Source: Lawsonibacter faecis
GTDB lineage: Bacteria; Bacillota; Clostridia; Oscillospirales; Oscillospiraceae
Direction of reading: 5' to 3'
Length of the DNA stretch: 64,000 bases
NCBI RefSeq assembly: GCF_014287675.1
Contig: NZ_JACOPQ010000019.1
Coordinates: 1-64,000 of the forward strand
The position numbers and the translations under genes are program-made. The notes beneath the pieces are model-generated. The model was given only the letters and a program-made list of their open reading frames with translations, was not told where the DNA came from and did no database searches. This document shows positions 8,658 through 16,051 of this stretch, piece after piece (positions within the stretch are counted from its first letter, which is position 1; the number at the start of each line of letters is the position of its first letter).

Positions 8658-8686
8658 ATTATATAGTATAGCAGCCGGTATGACAA
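8658..8686 (-). promoter_or_regulatory. SigA-type promoter of the c-subunit-like gene
   Basis: On the minus strand: TTGTCA (8681-8686), 17-nt spacer, TATAAT (8658-8663), about 50 nt before the start. Confidence 0.75.
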
Positions 8687-8911
8687 GCTCTTACCTGCGT
8701 GGGTGTGAAGCCCAGGAGCCGCTTGGAATACCGGCCATCCTCATCAGCAAATAATGACCTTCTGGACCCTAAAATCGGAGGACTCATCTGCCCAGCCAGC
8801 TATCCGGCGGCCAGCAGCAGCGTGGCGGGCAGACTGTCGCGCTGCTGCTAGCCGCCTCCGGCCTGCCCCTGTTCCGGCACTGTGAGTTAAATCGAAGCCG
8901 GAGGAGATACT
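8687..8911. other. Intergenic stretch without a recognisable gene
   Basis: Between the promoter at 8658-8686 and the first hairpin repeat. The sequence is GC-rich with a CAGCAGCAGCG/CGCTGCTGCT inverted repeat (about 8813-8850). Short open frames exist but none has an RBS or a recognisable motif. Confidence 0.4.
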
Positions 8912-9029
8912 GCCGCGAGTGCGGCGTCCCAAGCGTTTTTGCCAACGGCAAAACCTTGATGCCGGGCGGATTTACTCCGCCCGAGCAGATGAAATAAACC
9001 GGGTGGAGCCGCCAAAGGCGGCGGAACCC
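8912..9029 (-). repeat. Multi-hairpin dispersed repeat, copy 1 (tandem with copy 2)
   Basis: Read on the minus strand the element runs: GCCGCCTTTGGCGGC hairpin, TTTATTTCATCTG, hairpin CTCGGGCGGAGT/ATCCGCCCGG, ATCAAGGTTTTGCC-loop-GGCAAAAACG, CTTGGGACG, then GCCGCACTCGCGGC hairpin. The same order recurs at 9075, 62969 and 63178 and, diverged, at 13894. No open frame crosses all copies. It begins 163 bp from copy 2, so the two form a diverged tandem pair. Confidence 0.75.
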
Positions 9030-9074
9030 AAAAAGAGGGACAGGAAAGTCAAACCCGAAGTCTGAAAAAAATTC

Positions 9075-9192
9075 GCCGCGAGTGCGGCGTGCCAAGCATT
9101 TTTGCCTTCGGCAAAAATCTTGATGCCGGGCGGATTCACTCCGCCCGAGCAGATAAAATGAACCGGGTGGAGCCGCCCAAAGGCGGCGGAAC
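9075..9192 (-). repeat. Multi-hairpin dispersed repeat, copy 2
   Basis: It aligns with copy 1 over its whole length with few changes (for example CATCAAGATTTTTGCC for CATCAAGGTTTTGCC). It lies directly beyond the tRNA-Leu terminator, in the orientation of tRNA transcription. Confidence 0.75.
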
Positions 9193-9193
9193 C

Positions 9194-9230
9194 CAAAAAA
9201 GAAGCACTGGCTTTGCCAGTGCTTCTTTTT
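9194..9230 (-). terminator. Rho-independent terminator of tRNA-Leu
   Basis: On the minus strand GAAGCACTGG-CAAA-GCCAGTGCTTC is followed by TTTTTT, immediately after the encoded CCA. The A-run on the other side makes it usable in both directions. Confidence 0.85.
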
Positions 9231-9317
9231 TGGTGCCGGTAGTCGGACTCGAACCGACACGATGTCGCCACCAACGGATTTTGAGTCCGTCACGTCTACC
9301 AATTCCATCATACCGGC
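9231..9317 (-). tRNA. tRNA-Leu (anticodon CAA), CCA end encoded
   Basis: On the minus strand the acceptor GCCGGTA pairs with TACCGGC, followed by A-CCA. The anticodon stem ACGGA/TCCGT encloses the loop CTCAAAA, giving anticodon CAA for UUG codons. The long variable arm and the T-arm with GGTTCGAGTCC are present, as in class II tRNA-Leu. The 3' CCA is in the DNA. Confidence 0.95.
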
Positions 9318-9458
9318 ATGTAACGCTGGATATTATACCGCATTTTTGCCTGCTTGGCAAGCTGTTTTTCCCGGTTCTGCCGGTAAACACCCCGCCGCTC
9401 CCGCGAAGGCAGAGCCGCCTCCCGGCCGGGCCGGGAGGCGGCTTCATCAGTTGCGTTC

Positions 9459-10853
9459 TCAGGGATTGTTTAGTTCGGCCTCTTTCAGCCCGGGATGATC
9501 CATGGGCTTGATGATGGTGCGGTAAGCCCCCAGGAAGAAGAGGGTGCACAGCAGCAGTGAGGAGAGCTCCGCAATCGGGTAGGCCCACCAGACCAGGGTC
9601 ACCTCGCCCAGCTTTGCAAGGAGCCAGGCGGCGGGCAGCAGGACCACCAGCTGGCGGATAATGGACACCAGCATGCTCTGAATGCCCCGGCCCAGGGCCT
9701 GGAAGGTGGAGGAGGTGATGATGTTGTACCCCGCCAGTGGGAAACAGATGCTGATGATCCGCATGGCGGGTATGCCGATACGCAGCATATCGTCCGAGGC
9801 GTTGAAGATCAGGAGAATCTTGTCGGGGATGAGCTGCATGATGATAAGCCCCACCGCCATGATGGCGACGGCATAGACCATGGAGAGCTTCACGGTCTTC
9901 ATCAGCCGGTCCTTCCGGCGGGCGCCGTAATTGTAGGCGATGATGGGTACCATGCCGTTGTTAAGGCCGAAAATGGGCATGAAGACGAAGCTCTGCACCT
10001 TGCCGTAAACCGTGAGGACCGCGGCGGCTGTGTCCGTAAAGCCCAGCAGGATTTTGTTCATGCCGAAGATCATCAGGGAGCTGATGGAGTTCATGATAAT
10101 GGAGGGGAGACCCACGGCGTAGATTTTCCTGATAATCCAGCCGTCAGGCCGAAAGTGCCGCAGGGAGAGCTTGATCTCCGGGTTTTTGAAGTGGTTGAGC
10201 AGGACGGCCAGAATGGCCGCCACAATCTGGCCCAGGACGGTGGCCAGCGCAGCGCCGGTCACGCCCATCTTGGGGAAGGGCCCCAGGCCGAAGATCAGGA
10301 TGGGGTCGAAGACGATGTTGAATATGGCGCCGACGCCCTGGGTGATCATGGTGTAGAACGTGCGGCCGGTGGACTGGAGCAGCCGCTCGAAGATGATCTC
10401 AATGAAGATGCCGAAGGAGCCGATGCAGCAGACCACCATGTAGTCCACGCCGTACTCCACAATTTCGGGGATATCGGTCTGAGCCAGGTAGAAGGGTCGG
10501 GCCAGCAGCGTGCCGACCACCATGAACACCACGCAGGAAACGGCGGTGAGGAAGACGCCGTTGTCGGCGGTCTTGTTGGCCCGCTCGAAATCCTTCTCGC
10601 CCAGGCTCTTGGAGAGAAGGGCGTTGACGCCCACGCCGGTGCCCACGGCCAGGGCGATCATAATGTTTTGAATGGGGAAGGCCATACCGACGGCAGTGAG
10701 GGCCCGCTCGCTGATCTGGGCCACGAATACGCTGTCCACCACGTTATAGAGGGCCTGAATCAGCATGGACAGCATCATCGGCACCGACATGGACAGCAGG
10801 AGCTTGTTCACGGGCATGACGCCCATCTTATTCTCTGGGATACGCTCGGACAT
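9459..10853 (-). CDS. MATE family efflux transporter
   Basis: The 464-residue protein has about twelve hydrophobic segments and the features of MATE exporters in both halves: SVPMMLSMLIQALYNVVDSVF at residues 22-42, VGTGVGVNALLSKSLGEKD near 85, and in the second half FGLNNGMVPIIAYNYGARRKD. MATE proteins export cationic drugs or metabolites in exchange for Na+ or H+; the MepA-like branch is most similar in style. It lies 48 bp downstream of the cytidylate-kinase-like gene and probably shares its promoter and leader. The SD (AAAGGA) is rather far from the ATG at 10853. Confidence 0.92.
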   Translation of the reverse strand: MSERIPENKMGVMPVNKLLLSMSVPMMLSMLIQALYNVVDSVFVAQISERALTAVGMAFPIQNIMIALAVGTGVGVNALLSKSLGEKDFERANKTADNGVFLTAVSCVVFMVVGTLLARPFYLAQTDIPEIVEYGVDYMVVCCIGSFGIFIEIIFERLLQSTGRTFYTMITQGVGAIFNIVFDPILIFGLGPFPKMGVTGAALATVLGQIVAAILAVLLNHFKNPEIKLSLRHFRPDGWIIRKIYAVGLPSIIMNSISSLMIFGMNKILLGFTDTAAAVLTVYGKVQSFVFMPIFGLNNGMVPIIAYNYGARRKDRLMKTVKLSMVYAVAIMAVGLIIMQLIPDKILLIFNASDDMLRIGIPAMRIISICFPLAGYNIITSSTFQALGRGIQSMLVSIIRQLVVLLPAAWLLAKLGEVTLVWWAYPIAELSSLLLCTLFFLGAYRTIIKPMDHPGLKEAELNNP

Positions 10854-10901
10854 ATAAAATTTTACATTCCTTTCAATTCACACTTCCCGCCCTGCGTCCG
10901 C

Positions 10902-11495
10902 TCAGCCGAGCTGGGCCTCCCTGGCGAGGGCCGCATGGTAGATGATCTCCACAGCGGTGTCCAGCCCCAGGGCGGAGCTGACGCAGAGGTCATAGCTCTT
11001 GCGATCGCCCCAGCGGATGCTGGTGAAATAATTGTAGTAGGAGGCGCGCTGCTTATCCTGGCGGATGACGAAGCCCTCCAGGTTGTCCTCCTTGTCGTGG
11101 TACTCCTCACGGGCGCGCTGCACGCGCTGCTCCAGAGGCGCGTAGACAAAGGTGCGCAGCAGCTCCTTGTGCTCGCGCAGGATGTAGTCGGCGCAGCGGC
11201 CCACGATGACGCAGCCGCCCTTGTCCGCCAGATCCTTGATGACCCCGGACTGGGCGATAAACACCTGGTCGGGGATGGACAGGGAGTGGGTGGAGAAGTA
11301 CAGGTCGTACATAAAGCTGTTGGTGGGACGGCGCTCGGCCTCCCGGACAAAATTCTCCGCAAAGCCGGTCTTCTTGGCGACGCCCTGGATGACCTCCTTG
11401 TCGTAGAAGGGGACGCCCAGCTTCTCCGCCAGGCGCTGGGCAACGATGCGGCCGCCGGAGCCGTACTCCCGGCCGATGGTAACGATAGTCTTCAT
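10902..11495 (-). CDS. Cytidylate kinase-like family protein
   Basis: 197 residues starting MKTIVTIGREYGSGGRIVAQ, the signature of the cytidylate-kinase-like family (PF13189), which keeps a modified P-loop (G-R-E-x-G-S-G-G). FYDKEVIQ, GVIKDLADKGGCVIVGRCAD and a basic region with HDKEDNLEGF follow as in the family. The reaction in these small Firmicutes proteins is not established; nucleotide phosphorylation is inferred. ATG 11495 has GGAGG 6 nt upstream. A strong promoter and a leader with a terminator hairpin precede it, and the MATE exporter follows. Confidence 0.85.
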   Translation of the reverse strand: MKTIVTIGREYGSGGRIVAQRLAEKLGVPFYDKEVIQGVAKKTGFAENFVREAERRPTNSFMYDLYFSTHSLSIPDQVFIAQSGVIKDLADKGGCVIVGRCADYILREHKELLRTFVYAPLEQRVQRAREEYHDKEDNLEGFVIRQDKQRASYYNYFTSIRWGDRKSYDLCVSSALGLDTAVEIIYHAALAREAQLG

Positions 11496-11606
11496 AAAAA
11501 CCTCCGTTTCTGCCGCATAGCGGCGACAAAAAGTATGGTGGAAAATACATTGGCGATTTCCCCGCGCCGGAGCACGTACCCCGGCGCTCATCCCCACACA
11601 AGGATG

Positions 11607-11629
11607 AAAAAAACCGCCCTTCGGCGGCG
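11607..11629 (-). terminator. Terminator-like hairpin inside the leader of the kinase-like/MATE operon
   Basis: On the minus strand CCGCC-GAA-GGGCGG followed by seven T, about 40-55 nt after the predicted start of transcription and 110 nt before the gene. It could be an attenuator. A second hairpin follows (GCGCCGG..CCGGCGC, about 11566-11589). Confidence 0.6.
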
Positions 11630-11668
11630 ATAAGGCTGGAAGAGCTGACCGCCTTCCCTTACGATTTC

Positions 11669-11697
11669 ATTATACTGGAATTTAGCCGTAAGGTCAA
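11669..11697 (-). promoter_or_regulatory. SigA-type promoter of the kinase-like/MATE operon
   Basis: Minus strand TTGACC (11692-11697), 17-nt spacer, TATAAT (11669-11674). The leader is about 165 nt. Confidence 0.8.
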
Positions 11698-11764
11698 TCA
11701 TCCGTTTCAATTTTGTGAAAACAGCTTAGATTGCGGCGTTTTTCCCCCGGAAATCTGTTTCTCC

Positions 11765-11794
11765 TTGACAGCCTCCCGTCCCAGGCCTTAGGAT
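11765..11794 (+). promoter_or_regulatory. SigA-type promoter of the hydroxyacid dehydrogenase gene
   Basis: TTGACA (11765-11770), 18-nt spacer, TAGGAT (11789-11794), with the start codon 35 nt downstream. Confidence 0.7.
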
Positions 11795-11829
11795 AGGGGG
11801 AGAACACGACTTATGAAGGAGTGACCACA

Positions 11830-12693
11830 GTGAAACATATCAGTTTTATCGGCGTGGGTATCATGGGCAAGGCGATGGTCCGCAATCTCATGAAGGCCGG
11901 CTTCTCACTCACCATCTACAGCCGCACCCGGTCCAAGTGCGAGGACGTCATCGCCGAGGGGGCGGCCTGGGCGGACACCGTGGCCGATTGCGTAAAGCAC
12001 GCCGACGCCGTCTGCACCATCGTGGGCTACCCCGCCGACGTGGAGGCCGTCTATTTCGGCGCGGGCGGCATCATTGAAAACGCCCCTGCCGGGGCCTATC
12101 TGGTGGACATGACCACCACCAGCCCCGCCCTCTCCGCGCGCATCTGGGCCGCGGGCCGGGAGAGGGATCTCCACCCCCTGGACGCCCCCGTCACCGGCGG
12201 CGACACCGGGGCCAGAGCCGGCACCCTCTCCATCCTGGTGGGCGGGGACGAGGCCGATTTCCAAGCCTGCATGCCCCTCTTCGAGGCCATGGGCAGGAAC
12301 ATCGTCCATTTCGGCGGCGCGGGCGCGGGCCAGCACGCCAAGATGGCCAACCAGATCGCCATCGCCGGGGCCCTCTCCGGCGTCTGCGAGGCGCTGACCT
12401 ACGCCGGCGCCAAGGGCCTGGACCCCACCGCCCTCCTCTCCGCCATCTCCACCGGTGCGGCCGGTTCCTTCCAGATGACCGCCATGGGTCCAAAGATGGT
12501 CGCCGGCGACTTCGCCCCCGGCTTCATCATGAAGCATTTCATCAAGGATATGGGCCTGGCCGACGAGGAGGCCAGGGCCGCGGACCTCACCCTCCCCGTG
12601 CTGCAGCAGGTCCTGGGCGAGTGCCGCTCCCTGGAGGAGTCCGGCTTCGGCGACCTGGGCACCCAGGGCCTCATCAAGTACTACCAGCCCTGA
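11830..12693 (+). CDS. NAD(P)-dependent beta-hydroxyacid dehydrogenase (tartronate semialdehyde reductase-like)
   Basis: 287 residues. The N-terminal Rossmann fold shows FIGVGIMGKAMVRNLMKAG; DAPVTGGDTGARAGTLSILV (about 118-137) is the substrate-binding signature of the 3-hydroxyisobutyrate dehydrogenase family, and GAGQHAKMANQ (about 163-173) carries the catalytic Lys. Family members reduce tartronate semialdehyde, succinate semialdehyde or methylmalonate semialdehyde; the substrate cannot be chosen from the sequence. I place the start at GTG 11830, 9 nt after AAGGAG, because the upstream in-frame GTG at 11821 abuts the SD. It appears monocistronic, with a hairpin after the stop. Confidence 0.88.
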   Translation: MKHISFIGVGIMGKAMVRNLMKAGFSLTIYSRTRSKCEDVIAEGAAWADTVADCVKHADAVCTIVGYPADVEAVYFGAGGIIENAPAGAYLVDMTTTSPALSARIWAAGRERDLHPLDAPVTGGDTGARAGTLSILVGGDEADFQACMPLFEAMGRNIVHFGGAGAGQHAKMANQIAIAGALSGVCEALTYAGAKGLDPTALLSAISTGAAGSFQMTAMGPKMVAGDFAPGFIMKHFIKDMGLADEEARAADLTLPVLQQVLGECRSLEESGFGDLGTQGLIKYYQP

Positions 12694-12732
12694 CGCCGGG
12701 AATGTCCCTCCCTTAATCATAAATTTCCCGTA

Positions 12733-12759
12733 AATCCTGACACCGGATGTCAGGGTTTG
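12733..12759 (+). terminator. Stem-loop after the hydroxyacid dehydrogenase gene
   Basis: AAATCCTGACA and TGTCAGGGTTT form a stem around CCGGA, 40 nt after the stop codon. The T-tract is poor. Confidence 0.45.
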
Positions 12760-12802
12760 CGCGGTATCATACCCCCAGATGGATTTGAAAGGAGGGCTTT
12801 TC

Positions 12803-13633
12803 ATGCTGGAACTGCCCGAGGCCCAAACGATAGCCCGCCAGCTCGGCGAGACCGTCCTGGGCCGGGAAATTATCTCCGTTGCGGCCGGGGCCTCTCCCCA
12901 CCGCTTCGCCTTCTTCACCGGGGACAGCGCCAACTATCCCCTGCTCCTCACCGGCCGCACCATCGACGCCGCCTACCCCCTGGCCCGTCTGGTGGAGCTG
13001 GCCCTGGGGGATTACCGCCTGACCCTGGGGGACGGCGCAAACCTCCGCTACCTGGCCCCCGGCGCGGCCGTGCCGAAGAAGCACCAGCTTCTCCTGGGCC
13101 TGGACGACGGCTCCCATCTGGTCTGCACCGTCCAGATGTACGGCAGCCTGGAGTGCTTCCGCGACGGTGAGAACGACAATTTCTACTATCTGGTCACCAG
13201 GGAGAAGCCCACGCCCCTCTCGGAAGGTTTCGACGCGGACTACTGGTCCTCTCTCCTCTCCAGCGCCGGCCCCAGCCTCACCGCCAAGGCCTTCCTCGCC
13301 ACTGAGCAGCGTATCCCCGGCCTGGGCAACGGGGTTTTGCAGGACATCCTCTTCACCGCCCGCATCCACCCCAAAACCAAGCTCTCCGCCCTGACGGACG
13401 GGGAGCTGGATACCCTCTTCCACCGCGTCAAATCGGTCCTGGCCGACATGGCCGCCAAGGGGGGCCGGGACACGGAGAAGGACCTCTTCGGCAATCCAGG
13501 CGGCTACCGCACCCTTCTCTCCGCCAAGACGGTGAAGCATCCCTGCCCCTACTGCCTGGGCGCCATCCAGCGCCAGGCCTACCTGGGCGGCAACATCTAC
13601 TTCTGTCCCCACTGCCAGCCGCTGAAACTTTAG
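12803..13633 (+). CDS. Fpg/Nei (formamidopyrimidine-DNA glycosylase) family protein lacking Pro2
   Basis: 276 residues with the layout of Fpg/Nei DNA glycosylases: N-terminal MLELPEAQTIARQL, a helix-two-turn-helix region (IPGLGNGVLQDILFTARIHP, about 170-190) and a C-terminal zinc finger CPYC...CPHC (about 250-273). These enzymes excise oxidised bases and cut the strand. The N-terminal proline that acts as nucleophile in Fpg/Nei is replaced by Leu (M-L-E instead of M-P-E), while Glu3 is kept. A Firmicutes subfamily with M-x-E-L/I-P-E starts exists as I recall, so the change may be lineage-wide. ATG 12803 follows AAGGAGGG by about 7 nt. Confidence 0.82.
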   Translation: MLELPEAQTIARQLGETVLGREIISVAAGASPHRFAFFTGDSANYPLLLTGRTIDAAYPLARLVELALGDYRLTLGDGANLRYLAPGAAVPKKHQLLLGLDDGSHLVCTVQMYGSLECFRDGENDNFYYLVTREKPTPLSEGFDADYWSSLLSSAGPSLTAKAFLATEQRIPGLGNGVLQDILFTARIHPKTKLSALTDGELDTLFHRVKSVLADMAAKGGRDTEKDLFGNPGGYRTLLSAKTVKHPCPYCLGAIQRQAYLGGNIYFCPHCQPLKL

Positions 13634-13769
13634 GATATCCCCGCCGCACCAAGGCTTCCCACGCAGGGGAAGTCTTGCTCTGTCTCCGCCTCCCCGCTCA
13701 TGGAAGGAGCTGCGGCCCCTGCGCTGCGGGGCCAGGGCTTCCCAATATGCCTCCGTAACCCCGTAAAAA
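13634..13769. other. Intergenic stretch without a gene between the Fpg-like gene and the fhs terminator
   Basis: GC-rich sequence with a small inverted repeat (GGCCCCTGCGC/GCGGGGCC near 13711-13733). No RBS-led frame. Confidence 0.4.
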
Positions 13770-13804
13770 GCGAGCGTGGACGGCACATGCCGTCCACGCT
13801 CGTT
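13770..13804 (-). terminator. Rho-independent terminator, original end of the fhs unit
   Basis: On the minus strand GAGCGTGGACGGC and its complement form a 13-16 bp stem with a 4-nt loop, followed by CTTTTTA. It sits next to the downstream copy of the fhs 3' end (13813-13893), which suggests that this copy marks the ancestral gene end. Confidence 0.8.
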
Positions 13805-13812
13805 ATGTACTG

Positions 13813-13893
13813 CTCAGAACAGCCCCGAGATAACCCCGTTTTCATCCACGTCGATTTTCTCCGCGGCAGGGACCTTGGGTAGGCCCGGCATGG
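13813..13893 (-). repeat. 81-bp direct repeat: duplicated 3' end of fhs, distal copy
   Basis: Identical to 14081-14161. It encodes the last 25 residues of formate-tetrahydrofolate ligase (from [19 protein letters not shown] to the stop). It has no start and is not translated as a gene. Confidence 0.9.
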
Positions 13894-14080
13894 CTCCCCA
13901 CCCGGCCAAGGCCGCGCGGGGACCCCGGATTTCATTCAAATCGGTGGAAATGAATTCCACCGATTTCAAGGTTTTGGCCGCCTCAGCGCCGTTGCGGGCC
14001 GGTACGCATACCGGCGGGCAAGCCATACCCGGGCCAAAACGCTTGTGCGCCGCACTTGCGGCGGTCATGACCATGCCCGA
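13894..14080 (+). repeat. Multi-hairpin dispersed repeat, diverged copy, between two fhs 3' ends
   Basis: The 187-bp spacer between the two direct repeats has the family order: TCCCC, stem-loop, GCGGGGACCCCGG, ATTTCATTC, a hairpin around GGTGGAAATGAATTCCACC, TTTCAAGGTTTTGGCC, a longer internal hairpin, GGCCAAAACGCTTG, then GCGCCGCACTTGCGGCG. The last three blocks match the copies at 62969 and 8912. Confidence 0.65.
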
Positions 14081-14161
14081 CTCAGAACAGCCCCGAGATA
14101 ACCCCGTTTTCATCCACGTCGATTTTCTCCGCGGCAGGGACCTTGGGTAGGCCCGGCATGG
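14081..14161 (-). repeat. 81-bp direct repeat: 3' end of fhs, proximal copy (in use)
   Basis: Identical to 13813-13893; it provides the present fhs C-terminus and stop. Confidence 0.9.
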
Positions 14162-15746
14162 TCATAATATCGCCCGTGAGGGCCACCACGAAGCCCGCGC
14201 CGGCGGAGACCTTCAGGTTGCGCACCGTAATGCGGAAGCCCTTGGGCGCACCCAGCAGGGCCGCGTCGTCGGAGAAGGAGTACTGGGTCTTGGCCATGCA
14301 GATGGGCAGGCCGCCGTACCCCAGCTCCTCCAGCTGTTTGAGCTGCTTTTTCGCATTGGGGGTGAGGTCCACGCCGTCGGCGTGATAGATTTTGGCGGCG
14401 ATGGCGTTCAGCTTGTTCTCGATGCTGTCCGCCGCGTCGTAGCTGAAGCGGAACTCGCTTGGCGTCTCGCAGAGGCGCAGGACCTCCTCGGCCAGGGCCC
14501 TGCCGCCCGCGCCGCCCTTGGCCCACACCTCGGAGAGGGCCACGTTGACCCCCAGCTCCCTGCACTTGTCCTCCACCAGCTTGAGCTCGGCGGCGGTGTC
14601 GGTGGGGAAGGCGTTGATGGCCACCACGCAGGGCAGACCGTAGACCTCACGGATGTTCCCCACGTGCTGCAGGAGGTTGGGCAGGCCCTTCTCCAGGGCC
14701 TCCAGATTCTCGCTGTTGAGGTCCGCCTTGGCCACGCCCCCGTGGTGCTTGAGGGCCCGTACGGTGGCCACCACCACCACGGCGGAGGGGACCAGGCCGC
14801 CATAGCGGCACTTGATGTCCAGGAACTTCTCCGCGCCCAGATCGGCGCCGAAGCCCGCCTCGGTCACCACATAGTCGCCCAGCTTGAGGGCGGTGTCGGT
14901 GGCGGAGATGGAGTTGCAGCCGTGGGCGATGTTGGCGAAGGGCCCGCCGTGGATGAGGGCAGGGGTGTGCTCCAGGGTCTGGACCAGGTTGGGCTTGATG
15001 GCGTCCTTCAGGAGGGCGGTCATGGCCCCGTCGGCCTTCAGATCCCGGGCGGTTACGGGCTTGTCGCTGCGGGTGTAGGCCACCACCATCCGGCCCAGCC
15101 GCTCCTTCAAATCCATCAGGCCGGAGGAGAGGCAGAGCACCGCCATAATCTCGCTGGCGACCGTGATGTCGAACCCATCCTCCCGGGGCACGCCGTTGAC
15201 CTTGCCGCCTAGCCCGCAGACAATGCTGCGCAGCTGCCGGTCGTTCATGTCCAGGCAGCGCTTCCAGGTGATTTTCCGCACATCGATGTCCAGGGCGTTG
15301 CCCTGCTGGATGTGGTTGTCCAGCATCGCCGAGAGCAGGTTGTTGGCCGCGCCGATGGCGTGGAAGTCGCCGGTAAAGTGGAGGTTGATATCCTCCATGG
15401 GCACCACCTGGGCGTAGCCGCCGCCGGCCGCCCCGCCCTTCACGCCGAAGACGGGCCCCAGGGAGGGCTCCCGCAGCGCCAGAACCACCTTCTTGCCCAG
15501 CAGATTCAGCGCGTCGGACAGCCCCACGCTGGTGGTGGTCTTACCCTCGCCGGCAGGGGTGGGGTTGATGGCGGTGACCAGAATGAGCTTGCCCTTCCGG
15601 GGCAAATCCCGGAGCGCGCCGATATCCAGTTTGGCCTTGGTGCGGCCGTAGGGCTCCAGGGCGTTTTCCCCGATACCCAGCTTGGCTGCGATTTCCGTAA
15701 TAGGAAGCATTGTGGACTCCTGGGCAATTTCGATGTCGGTCTTCAT
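14082..15746 (-). CDS. fhs: Formate-tetrahydrofolate ligase
   Basis: 554 residues. The enzyme (EC 6.3.4.3) makes 10-formyl-THF from formate, ATP and THF, feeding purine synthesis and the methyl branch of acetogenic one-carbon metabolism. The P-loop is [14 protein letters not shown] (63-76); [20 protein letters not shown], the formate/ATP region, follows near 102-121. Length equals the family norm. ATG 15746 has AGGAGG about 9 nt upstream. A ZTP riboswitch and a SigA promoter precede it. The 3' end has been duplicated: an identical copy of the last 25 codons lies 268 bp downstream, with a hairpin repeat between. The gene itself is intact. Confidence 0.97.
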   Translation of the reverse strand: MKTDIEIAQESTMLPITEIAAKLGIGENALEPYGRTKAKLDIGALRDLPRKGKLILVTAINPTPAGEGKTTTSVGLSDALNLLGKKVVLALREPSLGPVFGVKGGAAGGGYAQVVPMEDINLHFTGDFHAIGAANNLLSAMLDNHIQQGNALDIDVRKITWKRCLDMNDRQLRSIVCGLGGKVNGVPREDGFDITVASEIMAVLCLSSGLMDLKERLGRMVVAYTRSDKPVTARDLKADGAMTALLKDAIKPNLVQTLEHTPALIHGGPFANIAHGCNSISATDTALKLGDYVVTEAGFGADLGAEKFLDIKCRYGGLVPSAVVVVATVRALKHHGGVAKADLNSENLEALEKGLPNLLQHVGNIREVYGLPCVVAINAFPTDTAAELKLVEDKCRELGVNVALSEVWAKGGAGGRALAEEVLRLCETPSEFRFSYDAADSIENKLNAIAAKIYHADGVDLTPNAKKQLKQLEELGYGGLPICMAKTQYSFSDDAALLGAPKGFRITVRNLKVSAGAGFVVALTGDIMTMPGLPKVPAAEKIDVDENGVISGLF

Positions 15747-15797
15747 CTGCTCTGCTCCTCCTTTAGAATTCCTAATATTGGAAAGTCTTGCCGATTG

Positions 15798-15964
15798 AAA
15801 AGGGCGCACTACTCAGGTACGTAGTGCGCCCAGACGGTCGGCCTTTTCTGGGGTCCGTGGGAGAATCGGCGGAAAGAGGCCCGGGGGCGTTTCGGCTGTG
15901 TTCCATCTGACCCTGCGGCTATACTCCATGTGGTGATTCCACTTCCGTCAGTCATATAGCTCAC
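15798..15964 (-). promoter_or_regulatory. ZTP (pfl) riboswitch with terminator, upstream of fhs
   Basis: On the minus strand the leader shows ATGACTGACGGA, then GTGGAATCACCACATGG (the P2 stem with internal loop), GGAGTATAGCC, and after a variable linker GCCGACCGTCTGGGC, which matches the conserved pseudoknot half (C-C-G-C-C-U-G-G-G-C type) of the ZTP riboswitch. The 3' motif runs into a terminator stem GGGCGCACTAC/GTAGTGCGCCC (15802-15831) followed by TTTT, so ZTP binding would be expected to disrupt termination. ZTP riboswitches are known upstream of purine and one-carbon genes, including fhs. Confidence 0.85.
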
Positions 15965-15968
15965 ATTC

Positions 15969-15997
15969 AGGATACCAAAGTTTGGGCGGCCTGTCAA
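15969..15997 (-). promoter_or_regulatory. SigA promoter of the ZTP riboswitch-fhs unit
   Basis: Minus strand TTGACA (15992-15997), 17-nt spacer, TATCCT (15969-15974). Transcription would start near 15962, at the 5' end of the riboswitch. Confidence 0.85.
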
Positions 15998-16051
15998 TAG
16001 ACCGGCCGCCCGACTCCCATAAGTTATATTTCTGACGATGAACATTAACGC

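Noticed and set aside
8744..9311. Open frames across the repeats and tRNA-Leu
   Set aside because: They run through the tRNA, its terminator and non-coding hairpin repeats, and have no family resemblance.
15747..16045. T-box leader or small gene upstream of fhs
   Set aside because: No T-box sequence (AGGGTGGNACCGCG) is present; the conserved pieces match the ZTP riboswitch. The 78-codon open frame here lies over the promoter and riboswitch.
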